NCBI GenBank assembly: GCA_963804495.1
Contig: CAWDQN010000009.1
Coordinates: 62,001-126,000 of the forward strand
DNA from: Rhodovastum sp963804495
Lineage (GTDB): Bacteria > Pseudomonadota > Alphaproteobacteria > Acetobacterales > Acetobacteraceae
DNA: 64,000 bases
Reading direction: 5' to 3'
Shown: positions 25,845-33,872 of the stretch, one piece after another
Layout of the letters: each line of letters begins with the position of its first letter
How positions within the stretch are numbered: position 1 is the stretch's first letter
Translations under genes and position numbers: made by a program
The notes under the pieces: model-generated
Told to the model about the DNA's origin: nothing
Database searches by the model: none
The model's input: the letters and a program-made list of their open reading frames with translations, nothing else

Positions 25845-26642
25845 ATGAACGCACCGGCGCTGCACGACGACGCCATCCTGCTGCGGCGGCCTGCCGCCGG
25901 TATTGCCTGGCTCACGCTGAACCGCCCGGCGGCGCGCAACGCGCTGTCGGTCGGCCTGATCGCGGCGCTCGACGCTGCCCTGGCCGAGGCCGCCGCCGAC
26001 GCGTCGGTCCAGGTGGTGGTGATCGCCGGCAACGGACCGGCCTTCTGCGCCGGCCACGATCTGCGCGAGATGCGTGCCCATCCGGGCCGGGAGGCATACG
26101 AATCGACGTTCGCCCGCTGTGCGGCGCTGATGACCCGCATCGTGCGCCTGCCCAAGCCGGTGATCGCGCGCGTGCATGGCGTCGCCACCGCCGCCGGCTG
26201 CCAGCTGGTCGCCAGTTGCGACCTCGCCGTGGCCGCCGACACCGCGCGCTTCGCCACCCCGGGGGTGAACATCGGCCTGTTCTGCTCTACCCCCATGGTG
26301 GCGCTGACCCGCGCGGTCGGGCGCAAGGCGGCGATGGAGATGCTGCTGACAGGCGAGCTGATCGACGCCGCGCGGGCGCGCGAACTCGGCCTGATCAACC
26401 GCGTGGTGCCGGAGGAGCAGCTGGACGCATCGGTGCAGGCGCTGGCCGCCCAGATCGCCGCGAAAAGCCCGCTGACGCTGGCGATCGGCAAGGAGCTTTT
26501 CCATGCCCAGGCCGAGCTGCCCCTCGATGATGCCTATCGTCTGGCCGCCGAAGCGATGACGCGCAACATGCTGGCGCGCGATGCCGCCGAGGGGATCGAC
26601 GCCTTCCTGCACAAGCGGGCGCCGGTCTGGACCGGCACCTGA
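25845..26642 (+). CDS. Enoyl-CoA hydratase/isomerase family protein
   Basis: 265 aa from ATG 25845 with AGAGGAAA upstream. The crotonase fold is clear: ITLNRPAARNALS-like ITL(W)LTLNRPAARNAL, the oxyanion-hole strand FCAGHDLREM, then KPVIARVHGVATAAGCQLVA and the FATPGVNIGLFCSTPM segment. The Glu pair of classical hydratases is not obvious (CSTP where GxxP/E often sits), so the reaction may be other than crotonyl-CoA hydration. The ECHDC3-like subgroup also has GLFCSTP. Followed 17 bases later by a VOC gene, perhaps in one operon. Confidence 0.9.
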   Translation: MNAPALHDDAILLRRPAAGIAWLTLNRPAARNALSVGLIAALDAALAEAAADASVQVVVIAGNGPAFCAGHDLREMRAHPGREAYESTFARCAALMTRIVRLPKPVIARVHGVATAAGCQLVASCDLAVAADTARFATPGVNIGLFCSTPMVALTRAVGRKAAMEMLLTGELIDAARARELGLINRVVPEEQLDASVQALAAQIAAKSPLTLAIGKELFHAQAELPLDDAYRLAAEAMTRNMLARDAAEGIDAFLHKRAPVWTGT

Positions 26643-26659
26643 CCCGTCGGAAGGAGCCA

Positions 26660-27568
26660 ATGATCCATCCCGCGTTCAACCGCGCCTGCGAGGATGTGGG
26701 CAATATCGTCGAGTTCGGCCACGTGAATGTCCGCGTGCCGGACCATCGTCTGGCGACTCTGTTTTACATCATGGGGCTCGGCCTGACCCGCGATCCCTAC
26801 CTGATGGTCGGCATTGACAACATGTGGGTGAATGCCGGCACCTGCCAGTTCCATTTGCCGGCCGGACCGGCGCAGGTACTGCGCGGCACCATCGGGCTCG
26901 TGCTCCCCGACCTGGATGCATTGCGGGCGCGTCTGGCGGCGGTGGCGCCGCGACTGGCCGGCACGCTTTTCTCGTGGCGCGACGGGGGTGGCGCGGTCGA
27001 GCTCACCTGTCCCTGGGGCAACCGTATGCGCGCGCATGCACCGGACCCGCGCCTCAGCCGCATCACCCTGGGCATGCCGTATGTGGAACTGGACGCGCCG
27101 CAAGGCAGCGCCGAGGCGATTGCGCGCTTCTACCGCGAGACGCTGCATGGGCTGGCGGCCACCGGTGAGGATGCCCGCGGACGCTTCGCGCGCGTCATCG
27201 CCGGGCCGGCGGGGGCGATCGTGTTCCGCGAGACCGACCGCGCGGCGGTCGAATACGACGGCAACCATATTCAGATCGCCCTGGCCGACTTCTCCGGCCC
27301 ACACCGCCGGCTGCTGGCGCGCGGGCTGGTGACCGAGGAGAGCGGCCAGCACCAGTTCCGGTTTCAGGACGTGGTCGATCCCGACAGCGGCGAGGTGCTG
27401 GTGACGATCGAGCACGAGGTGCGCAGCATGCGTCACCCGCTGTATGCGCGTGCCCTGACCAACCGCAACGCCGGGCAGACCAACAACCGCTTCGCGCCGG
27501 GGCATGAGGACTGGCCGCCTGCGATGCCGCCGGAGGACATGGCGCCGGCGCGTTCGACCTTCGTCTGA
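26660..27568 (+). CDS. VOC (glyoxalase/dioxygenase) superfamily protein
   Basis: 302 aa. It contains two vicinal-oxygen-chelate-like halves: the first begins EFGHVNVRVPDHRLATLFYI, with a metal-type His in GHVNVRV and CQFHLPAGPAQ, and the second begins ITLGMPYVELDAPQGSAEA, with HIQIALADF. The C-terminal segment (TNRNAGQTNNRFAPGHED) is specific but unidentified. VOC enzymes bind a divalent metal; the reaction cannot be predicted. The start ATG 26660 has GGAAGGAG upstream. Probably cotranscribed with the crotonase-like gene. Confidence 0.75.
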   Translation: MIHPAFNRACEDVGNIVEFGHVNVRVPDHRLATLFYIMGLGLTRDPYLMVGIDNMWVNAGTCQFHLPAGPAQVLRGTIGLVLPDLDALRARLAAVAPRLAGTLFSWRDGGGAVELTCPWGNRMRAHAPDPRLSRITLGMPYVELDAPQGSAEAIARFYRETLHGLAATGEDARGRFARVIAGPAGAIVFRETDRAAVEYDGNHIQIALADFSGPHRRLLARGLVTEESGQHQFRFQDVVDPDSGEVLVTIEHEVRSMRHPLYARALTNRNAGQTNNRFAPGHEDWPPAMPPEDMAPARSTFV

Positions 27569-27780
27569 TCCGGCGGCACAACGAGAGGGGTCCAGCCTCG
27601 GTGCCTCGCCGCTTCTGGTGGAGAGCGATATGAATCTGTGCGCCGGAATGGCATGATAACGGTGCCGGCGCGGCTGGATCACGCGCGGGCGCGAGACTTC
27701 AAGGACGCACGTCAAGGGCCGACAATGCCACACCAGTTCAATGAGTTCTCCGACAAAACCGACATGTCGGGTTGCCTCTG

Positions 27781-29106
27781 ATGCCCAGACTCACCATCAT
27801 CCAGCCGACCACCTTTATTGCTCGCAACGACCGGCGTCCGCGCAAAATCGGCAAGCGGAAGATGATGGGCGCGGTGCTGCCCTATCTCGCAGCCCTTGCG
27901 CCGCCGGACTGGCAGGTGACTCTGGTCGACGACGCGGTCGAGGAGGTGGATTATGCCGCCCCGGCCGATGTGGTCGCGCTCACGGTCCGGATGGTGACGT
28001 CGCTGCGCGCCTACGAGATCGCCGACAGATTCCGCGCGAGAAACGTCACCGTTCTGATGGGTGGTCCGCATGCCACGTTCTACAGCGAGGAAATGGCGGA
28101 ACACGCCGACGGTGTGTGCATCGGGGAGGGGGAGGACATTTTTCCCCGGATGCTGGACGACGCCGCGTCCGGTCAGCTGCAGCAGTTTTATCACCGCACG
28201 CAGGCCGCCAGCCTGAAGGGCATGCCGACCCCACGCTGGGACCTGCTCAATCCGAAGCATTACGTGTTCTACCGGCCGTTCGTTATCCAGCAGTCCCGCG
28301 GCTGTCCCTACACCTGCGATTTCTGCGCCGAGCGCCGCCTCAATGGCGACTACGGCTATCGCGACCGCCCGGTTACGGATGTGGTCGAGGAAATCAGGAA
28401 GTGCGGTGGCCGCCACATCTTCTTTGCCGCCAGCCAGTTCGTCGGCCATCCCGGGCGCACGATGGAATTGCTGGAAGCCCTCATTCCGCTGAAGGTGCGC
28501 TGGTCCGCCCTGTTTTCGCCGCGCTTCGGGCTCGATGCGAAATTCCTCGATCTGGCCAAGCGATCCGGCCTTCTGCACGTCAATATGGGAATCGAAAGCA
28601 TTTCTCAGGCGACATTGAACACCATGCACAAGCAGTTCAACAAGTCCCACAGCTACGAGGATATGATCGAGAACCTCAACAAGCGGAACATCAGCTACTC
28701 CTTCAATTTCGTGTTCGGCGCCGACTCCGACGACGAAAGCGTTTTCTCCGCCACCGTGGCGTTCCTGCAGAAGCACAAAGTTCCCGCCGCCTACTTCAAT
28801 GTTCTGGCGCCACTGCGCGGCACGGCGGTGTATGAGCAGCTGAAAGCCGAGGACCGCCTGATTGACGAGCCCAACATGGACCGCTGGCCAGGGGTTTTTT
28901 ACCATTTCCGTCCCGCGCGGATGTCGGGAGAGGAACTGGTGGCCCAGGTGCAGAACATGCAGCGCGAATTCTATTCGCTCCGCTCGATGGCGCAACGCCT
29001 ACGCTTTCCGCGCAGCCAGGCGGACCTGGCATCCTGGAACGTCAACCTGACCCAACGAAAGGTGGCGTTCCATCCCGACACCATGAGCGAGTTCAGCGAA
29101 TTCTGA
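27781..29106 (+). CDS. B12-binding-domain radical SAM protein
   Basis: 441 aa from ATG 27781; TTG 27772 is a weaker choice. The N-terminal 150 residues have a cobalamin-binding-like Rossmann pattern (VALTVRMVTSLRAYEIADRF, then VLMGGPHATFYSEEMAEHAD and GVCIGEGED), as in the B12-radical SAM class. The radical SAM site is QSRGCPYTCDFCAERR (C-x3-C-x2-C). The C-terminal region has GIESISQATLNTMHKQFNKS and FNFVFGADSDDE. Members act in methylation or ring chemistry in pigment, hopanoid and antibiotic pathways; which one applies here is unknown. It stands alone, with a 200-bp leader. Confidence 0.88.
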   Translation: MPRLTIIQPTTFIARNDRRPRKIGKRKMMGAVLPYLAALAPPDWQVTLVDDAVEEVDYAAPADVVALTVRMVTSLRAYEIADRFRARNVTVLMGGPHATFYSEEMAEHADGVCIGEGEDIFPRMLDDAASGQLQQFYHRTQAASLKGMPTPRWDLLNPKHYVFYRPFVIQQSRGCPYTCDFCAERRLNGDYGYRDRPVTDVVEEIRKCGGRHIFFAASQFVGHPGRTMELLEALIPLKVRWSALFSPRFGLDAKFLDLAKRSGLLHVNMGIESISQATLNTMHKQFNKSHSYEDMIENLNKRNISYSFNFVFGADSDDESVFSATVAFLQKHKVPAAYFNVLAPLRGTAVYEQLKAEDRLIDEPNMDRWPGVFYHFRPARMSGEELVAQVQNMQREFYSLRSMAQRLRFPRSQADLASWNVNLTQRKVAFHPDTMSEFSEF

Positions 29107-29257
29107 CCACTGATGCAGCTCATCCGTGGCCGCGGACGACAGCAGGCCTGCCTGCGTCCGGGACTTGGCTGAAGAAGAACTTCTGCAGGTGGGGGTCATA
29201 CCGGTCGCCTCAGCGTGCCCGGTCCCGGTGCCTCCTGCTCGGTGTTGGTGTCGATCA

Positions 29258-29291
29258 GGGCCGGCGGGCGGCCGATGCCGCCCGCCGGCCC
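29258..29291. terminator. Perfect 15-bp hairpin after the solute-binding protein gene
   Basis: GGGCCGGCGGGCGGC / CGAT / GCCGCCCGCCGGCCC is a perfect 15-bp stem with a 4-base loop, 10 bases beyond the stop of the minus-strand gene and 150 bases after the convergent radical SAM gene. No T-run follows on either strand, so it may block or stabilise transcripts rather than be a classical intrinsic terminator. Confidence 0.65.
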
Positions 29292-29301
29292 GATGCGCGG
29301 A

Positions 29302-30654
29302 CTACTTCAGGGAGTCAGCCAGATCCTTCCATCCCGCCAACAGATTGCCGATCACCGCTTCGCCGACATTCTGGGTTGAGACGAACCGCACGCCGGCGGG
29401 GCTCGGCTGGATGCCGATATCCTTCATGGCCAGGAACGGCGAGCCGGATGCCGCGATGTCCGCGCCGGCTTGCAGGTTGCCGGGACGGAAGCCCAGCGCC
29501 ACCGCGTCCTTCTGCTGATCCGGCTCCAGCAGGAACTGCATGAAGGCGATGGCGGCCTTCTTTTCCTTCTCCGGCAGCAACACGGTCTTGTGCCCGCCGG
29601 CGTCATACACCGCATTCAGCACGTAATACGGGTTATCCGCCATCACGCTACGCGCCGGATACACCACGCGATAGGCGGTGCCGAAGGACTTGCGCGCCAG
29701 ATCGGCATACTGGATGGCCAGATTTTCGTAGCTGACAACACCCGAAACGTCCGATTGCGGCCCGCCGATCACGAACTGTTCGCGGAACAGCGTGCCCGTG
29801 CTGTCGGCATAGTAGTTCTTCAGCGATTTGCCGTCCGATGACGTGTAAAACTGCTTCACATGCGACCAGAACGCGCTGTTGCGCGGTGACACCTGATTGG
29901 CGTCGAGCCCGGTCCGGCCGGCGGTGGTGAACTCATAACCCATCAGCAGCAGGGCCGAAAAACCCGAATTCGATTCGCCAGGATTGGTGGTGTAGAATGT
30001 GGTGTAGGCGCCATCAGCCGCCGCGTCCTGCTCCGTCTTGATCAGATTGTCGAAGGTGAACAGTGCAGTGTCCGATGTAGCGGTGGCACCTGCCTTCTGT
30101 GCCGTCTCCATGACCTTCTGATAGGCGTTCGGCCAGACCACGAACACCAGCGGGATGCGCACCAGTGAGTTCGCCTGCGCGGCGACCAGGTCGTTGGCCG
30201 AACTGATCCCTTGTGCCTGCGCGCCGCTGGCGGCGATGGCGCGGAAGGTCCGCTGCAGCACATAGTCGCGATACGCCGCGCTGGCGGGGGACCAAGCGGT
30301 CATCGTGCAGCTGTTCGCGCCGCTGCCGACGCGGCCGGCGTTCTTCTCGATCGCCTCGGCGCCGACCAGCGATCCGATCGGCACCAGCTTGATGGTCAGA
30401 TTCTTGTTGTCCGGATTCTTTTCGAACTTCGCCACTTCCTGCCGCAGCCAGGTTTCCTTCTCGGTCCCGTAGCCGATGCAGATCTCGACCTTCTCCGGGA
30501 ACAGCCGCCGCCAGGTCTGAGTGGCGTATTGTTGGGCGTTGCCGTAAAGTTCTACGGCTTTTTGTTGAACATCATCGTAGGTCTGGGCGGACGCGGACGC
30601 CCCACACATCAGAATCGCCGCTGTTGCTGCAGCCGCAAGCGTTTGTCCGCGCAT
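29302..30654 (-). CDS. Periplasmic solute-binding protein of an ABC-type system
   Basis: 450 aa from ATG 30654 with GGGAAG upstream. The signal peptide is clear (AAAATAAILMCGASASAQ, cleavage after ASA). The mature part has the two-lobe pattern of substrate-binding proteins: VEICIGYGTEKETWLRQEVA, IKLVPIGSLVGAEAIEKN, TMTAWSPAS, SLVRIPLVFVVWPNAYQKVM and AIAFMQFLLEPDQQKDAVAL near the end, as in extracellular binding proteins of the PBP type II class. The ligand is unknown. No permease or ATPase gene is next to it, so it is an orphan here. Confidence 0.8.
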   Translation of the reverse strand: MRGQTLAAAATAAILMCGASASAQTYDDVQQKAVELYGNAQQYATQTWRRLFPEKVEICIGYGTEKETWLRQEVAKFEKNPDNKNLTIKLVPIGSLVGAEAIEKNAGRVGSGANSCTMTAWSPASAAYRDYVLQRTFRAIAASGAQAQGISSANDLVAAQANSLVRIPLVFVVWPNAYQKVMETAQKAGATATSDTALFTFDNLIKTEQDAAADGAYTTFYTTNPGESNSGFSALLLMGYEFTTAGRTGLDANQVSPRNSAFWSHVKQFYTSSDGKSLKNYYADSTGTLFREQFVIGGPQSDVSGVVSYENLAIQYADLARKSFGTAYRVVYPARSVMADNPYYVLNAVYDAGGHKTVLLPEKEKKAAIAFMQFLLEPDQQKDAVALGFRPGNLQAGADIAASGSPFLAMKDIGIQPSPAGVRFVSTQNVGEAVIGNLLAGWKDLADSLK

Positions 30655-30929
30655 ATGGTATTCTTCCCGTGAGGTTGATTGCTGTATATTCTGCCCATCT
30701 TGTTCGTGCGGGCGCGGGTGCAACTGTAACTCCTTTTCGTATCCAGTCTCAATGATTGTAAGCAAGCGTGATGGAGCTTTCGTTCATACGACATATTTCT
30801 TCCACATATTTGACATGAAACATTCCCGAATTGGACACCCTGCCGGCCGCGTCGTCCGTCGCTCGTCGCTTGGGAACGGCGCTGCATTCCTGTATGGACG
30901 CGGGGACGAGCCAGGAAAGGGACCGGCGG

Positions 30930-31388
30930 ATGAGCTATGTGGACAACGTTCTTCAACCCGGCGAAAGCGTGAAGGTGCGCGTCACCATTCACTGGGTGAC
31001 CTACCTGAACGGCCTGATCATCCTGGCCATCGCGGCCGCCATCTTCCTGGCCGCGCGGCTGGTGCCCAAACTCGAAACGGCGATCGACATCGTCGCGCTG
31101 GCGGTGGCCGCACTCGCCGGCGTCCTGCTGCTGCGCGCCTGGTTCCACCTGTGGGGAACCGAAATCGCCGTCACCGATCACCGCCTGATCTACAAAACCG
31201 GGATCATCCAGCGCCGGACGCTGGAAATGAACCTGGACCAGATCGAGTCCGTGGAAGTGGAACAGTCCATCCTTGGGCGGGTGCTGGGCTATGGGGATAT
31301 CGCCGTGCATGGGACCGGCGAGGGGACCGAGACTATTCGGGTCATTGCTGACCCGTTGACGGTGCGGAGCGCGATTACGGCGCGGTGA
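30930..31388 (+). CDS. PH-domain (YdbS-like, bPH2) membrane protein
   Basis: 152 aa from ATG 30930. Two adjacent hydrophobic segments at about 20-60 (YLNGLIILAIAAAIFLAARL and IDIVALAVAALAGVLLLRAW) are followed by a bacterial pleckstrin-homology domain: TEIAVTDHRLIYKTGIIQRR, TLEMNLDQIESVEVEQSILG and RVLGYGDIAVHGTGEGTE. The motif order is that of bPH_2 proteins of unknown role in the cell membrane. It ends directly at a repeat block. Confidence 0.85.
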   Translation: MSYVDNVLQPGESVKVRVTIHWVTYLNGLIILAIAAAIFLAARLVPKLETAIDIVALAVAALAGVLLLRAWFHLWGTEIAVTDHRLIYKTGIIQRRTLEMNLDQIESVEVEQSILGRVLGYGDIAVHGTGEGTETIRVIADPLTVRSAITAR

Positions 31389-31565
31389 TCCTATGGGGGC
31401 GTTGCCCCAACCCCACCAGGGGGCTTTGCCCCCTGGACCCCCGCCAGGGGCAAAGCCCTTGGAACTCCTTCTTAAGTCATGGGGTCAAAGGGGGCCACCG
31501 CACCCTTCGCGCCTGAAAGCGCGCTCGCTGGGGCGGGTCCAGGGCAGCGCCCTGGCCTTCCGTCC
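31389..31565. repeat. Composite of two facing GC palindromic elements
   Basis: The left copy has CCAGGGGGC-TTT-GCCCCCTGG and CCAGGGGC-AAA-GCCC(T)TGG. The centre is AACTCCTTCTTAAGTC. The right, inverted copy has ATGGGGTCAAAGGGGGCC and GGGTCCAGGGC-AGC-GCCCTGG (31540-31560). The right copy encodes the tail of the phosphoesterase. Confidence 0.75.
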
Positions 31566-32371
31566 GGCGTCACATCCCGCAGATAAGCCCCCAGCCCACG
31601 CGAAGCATCCCACTGCCGCGCATAGCCCAGCGACACCTCCTCGAACCGCGTGCCCCCGCGCCGATCGGTGCGGCGCACGTGCAAATGCCCGCTCACCGCC
31701 ACCACCGCCCGAAACCGGACGTGCCACTCCTCGGTGCGCACGCTGCCGCACCACGGCGAGAAGCGCGGAATGCGCGGGATATGCACCAGGTCGCGCCGCA
31801 GCGGGTAATGGCTGACCAGCACCGTGGCGGCATCCGGCGGCACCTCGCGCGACAGTCGTTCCTCGGCCGTCGCGCAAAGCTGCGCGCACCATTCGTCCAT
31901 GCGGTCGAACGGGGCCGGGCGCATCAGGCGCTCGTCGGCGCTGACGCAGCGCGTCTCGGCGGCCCAGCGCAGCACCGCGTCGCGTGCCACCCCGTGCGGG
32001 CGGAAACTGTAGTCGAAGCTGGTGAACAGCGGCGCCACCACCACGCCGCCGGCGGGCCAGTGCGGGTAGGGGTCCTCCGGCGTGTCCACGCCCGCCCGCC
32101 GGGCCGTCGCCACCAGGGCGGCGTATTTCTCCGCGCTGCTCCGCGGGCCGCCGCCACGGTCGGTCAGCCAGAGCTCATGGTTGCCCGGCGCCCACAGCAC
32201 GCGGGCGAAACGCCTCGCCAGGAATGCCATCGCCTCGGCGAACAGCGGCAGGGACTCGCACACATCGCCGGCCACGATCAGCCAGTCCTCGGGCCGCGCC
32301 TGCAGCGCGCGCAACGCCGCGCGGTTGGTTTCCACCGCCAGGTGCAGGTCGCTGATCGCCCACAGTCTCAT
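31472..32371 (-). CDS. Calcineurin-like metallophosphoesterase with repeat-derived tail
   Basis: 299 aa. The two-metal site is visible: ISDLHLAVE (D-x-H), IVAGDVCES (GD), WAPGNHELWL (GNHE), LVSHYPLRRD (H) and SGHLHVRR (GHxH). These are cytoplasmic phosphatases or phosphodiesterases; the substrate is unknown. The family-like sequence ends near GLGAYLRDV. The last 30 residues (TPDGRPGRCPGPAPASALSG and on) come from the dispersed repeat, as in rnhB. Start ATG 32371, back-to-back with the Sfp-type gene. Confidence 0.9.
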   Translation of the reverse strand: MRLWAISDLHLAVETNRAALRALQARPEDWLIVAGDVCESLPLFAEAMAFLARRFARVLWAPGNHELWLTDRGGGPRSSAEKYAALVATARRAGVDTPEDPYPHWPAGGVVVAPLFTSFDYSFRPHGVARDAVLRWAAETRCVSADERLMRPAPFDRMDEWCAQLCATAEERLSREVPPDAATVLVSHYPLRRDLVHIPRIPRFSPWCGSVRTEEWHVRFRAVVAVSGHLHVRRTDRRGGTRFEEVSLGYARQWDASRGLGAYLRDVTPDGRPGRCPGPAPASALSGAKGAVAPFDPMT

Positions 32372-32436
32372 TGCAATTCCGGAATGTGGGAATGGCGGAT
32401 GTCCGTTCCCTGCCGCATCTGCCTATTCTCCCGCCA

Positions 32437-33201
32437 ATGAACAAAGCCGGCAACCTCATCCCCGTTTCACCCACGGCAGTGCGGGTCTGGACCATGCCCA
32501 CGGCGGGCCTGGACGAGGGCGCTGTCGCTGCTTGGGCGGCGGTCCTCGACGCCGCCGAATCCGCCCGTGCCGCCCGGTTCGTGTTTGCCGAAAGCCGCAT
32601 CACCTTCATTGCCGCGCATGCTCTGGCCCGCGCCGCGCTGGCCGCCGCGGCCGCCGCGCCCCCAGCCGCCTTCGCCTTCGCCCCGGGCGCTCACGGCAAG
32701 CCGGAGGCGCAATTGGGCGGCCGCCCCGCCGGCCTCGCCTTCAACCTCTCCCACACCGGCGGCCTGGTCGGCGTGGCGGTGGCGACTGTTCCGGGCCTGC
32801 AGCTGGGCTTCGACCTGGAGCCGATCGACCGTCGCGCCCCGATGCAGGTGGCCCGGCGGTACTTCACTGCGTCGGAGGTCGCCTGGCTGGAACGTCTGCC
32901 CGAGACATCCCGCGCCGAGGGGTTTTTCCGTCTGTGGACGCTGAAGGAGGCGTTCATCAAGGCAACCGGCAAAGGGCTCACGCAGGATCTGTCCAGCTTC
33001 TGGTTTCAGGTCGACCCGCCTGCCATTTCCTTCGCCCCTGAACTGCCTGAGCGCCCGCAGGACTGGACCTTCGCCCAGCGCGTGGTGCATCGCGGTTTCC
33101 TCGCGGCGATCGGCCTGCGCGGACCGCGGGAGGGCGTGGACATCTCCTGGCGCGAGCTGGACCATGAAGGCGTCGACCCCACAGCCGGCCTCGCCTGGTG
33201 A
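32437..33201 (+). CDS. 4'-phosphopantetheinyl transferase superfamily protein
   Basis: 254 aa from ATG 32437. It moves phosphopantetheine from CoA to carrier proteins. Sfp-type hallmarks: FVFAESRITFIAAHALARA, AFNLSHTGGLVGVAVA, the Mg2+ motif LGFDLEPIDRR and the signature LWTLKEAFIKATGKGL. Length and motifs fit the Sfp/Gsp (not AcpS) class, which serves secondary carrier proteins. No NRPS or PKS gene is in the window, so its partner is elsewhere. A TTG at 32371 would overlap the phosphoesterase start and is less likely. Confidence 0.92.
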   Translation: MNKAGNLIPVSPTAVRVWTMPTAGLDEGAVAAWAAVLDAAESARAARFVFAESRITFIAAHALARAALAAAAAAPPAAFAFAPGAHGKPEAQLGGRPAGLAFNLSHTGGLVGVAVATVPGLQLGFDLEPIDRRAPMQVARRYFTASEVAWLERLPETSRAEGFFRLWTLKEAFIKATGKGLTQDLSSFWFQVDPPAISFAPELPERPQDWTFAQRVVHRGFLAAIGLRGPREGVDISWRELDHEGVDPTAGLAW

Positions 33202-33289
33202 CGCCGTTCGGCGGCGCGGACGAGCGCGCAGTCCCGCACGCCGCGCCCGGCAGCCATCCGCCGGCAAGGATCGGCGTGTCAACGGCTCG

Positions 33290-33326
33290 TGACATATGGT
33301 ATATGTGTGACATGTCCGTGGACATG
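33290..33326. promoter_or_regulatory. Nested palindromes in the leader region before hfq
   Basis: Within the 374-bp gap before hfq lies TGACATATGGTATATG and then TGACATGTCCGTGGACATG. CATGTCC-GT-GGACATG (33311-33326) is a perfect inverted repeat, and the upstream CATATGGTATATG is almost one. TGACAT recurs at 14-base spacing. This looks like a regulator site or promoter for the hfq operon; which protein binds is unknown. The rest of the gap shows no gene. Confidence 0.45.
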
Positions 33327-33575
33327 AAGCCTGCCTTCGCCGCCGGTCGCGCGGCGCGTGATGGGGTGCATGACCAAGACATCGCCGTCTTGCAGGGTCG
33401 CGGGGTGTTCCCGGGGCTGCAGGTCTAGGGTGCATCGGGTCGCGCAACCGCTCCTGCGCGGGCTGGCATCTGCGGTTAAATTTGTGTCGCCGCGCGCAGC
33501 CGAGCCACGCACGCGGCCTCGTCTTAACCAGGCGCCGGAAGGTCCGGGGCCAGCAAAAAGAAGAAGGATCGCGTT

Positions 33576-33872
33576 GTGGCCAACGAAAAATCGCAGAACG
33601 TTCAGGACGTGTTTCTGAACCATGTGCGCAAGAACAAGACGCCCGTTACCGTGTTCCTGGTGAACGGCGTGAAGCTCCAGGGCATCATCACCTGGTTCGA
33701 CAATTTCTCCGTGCTCCTGCGGCGTGACGGACATACCCAGCTTGTCTACAAGCACGCCATCAGCACCGTCATGCCGGGCGCGCCGATCCAGCTGTTCGAC
33801 GGTGTCAAGGAAACGGCGGGCAGCACCCTGACCCTGCCGCAACGGGAGACAGTCTCTGCCCGAGCCGACTGA
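33576..33872 (+). CDS. hfq: RNA chaperone Hfq
   Basis: 98 aa from GTG 33576, with AAGAAGGA upstream. Sm1 and Sm2 are intact: QNVQDVFLNHVRKNKTPVTV, FLVNGVKLQGIITWFDNFSV, then VYKHAISTVMP, the conserved YKH distal-edge motif. Hfq is a hexamer that pairs small RNAs with mRNAs. The C-terminal tail (about 25 residues) is unrelated and probably disordered. The hflX frame begins inside its last codons, the usual hfq-hflX order. Confidence 0.97.
   Translation: MANEKSQNVQDVFLNHVRKNKTPVTVFLVNGVKLQGIITWFDNFSVLLRRDGHTQLVYKHAISTVMPGAPIQLFDGVKETAGSTLTLPQRETVSARAD

Noticed and set aside
33198..33428. 76-codon frame before hfq
   Set aside because: It runs through the palindromic regulatory-looking sequence, has no ribosome site and ends in low-complexity sequence.
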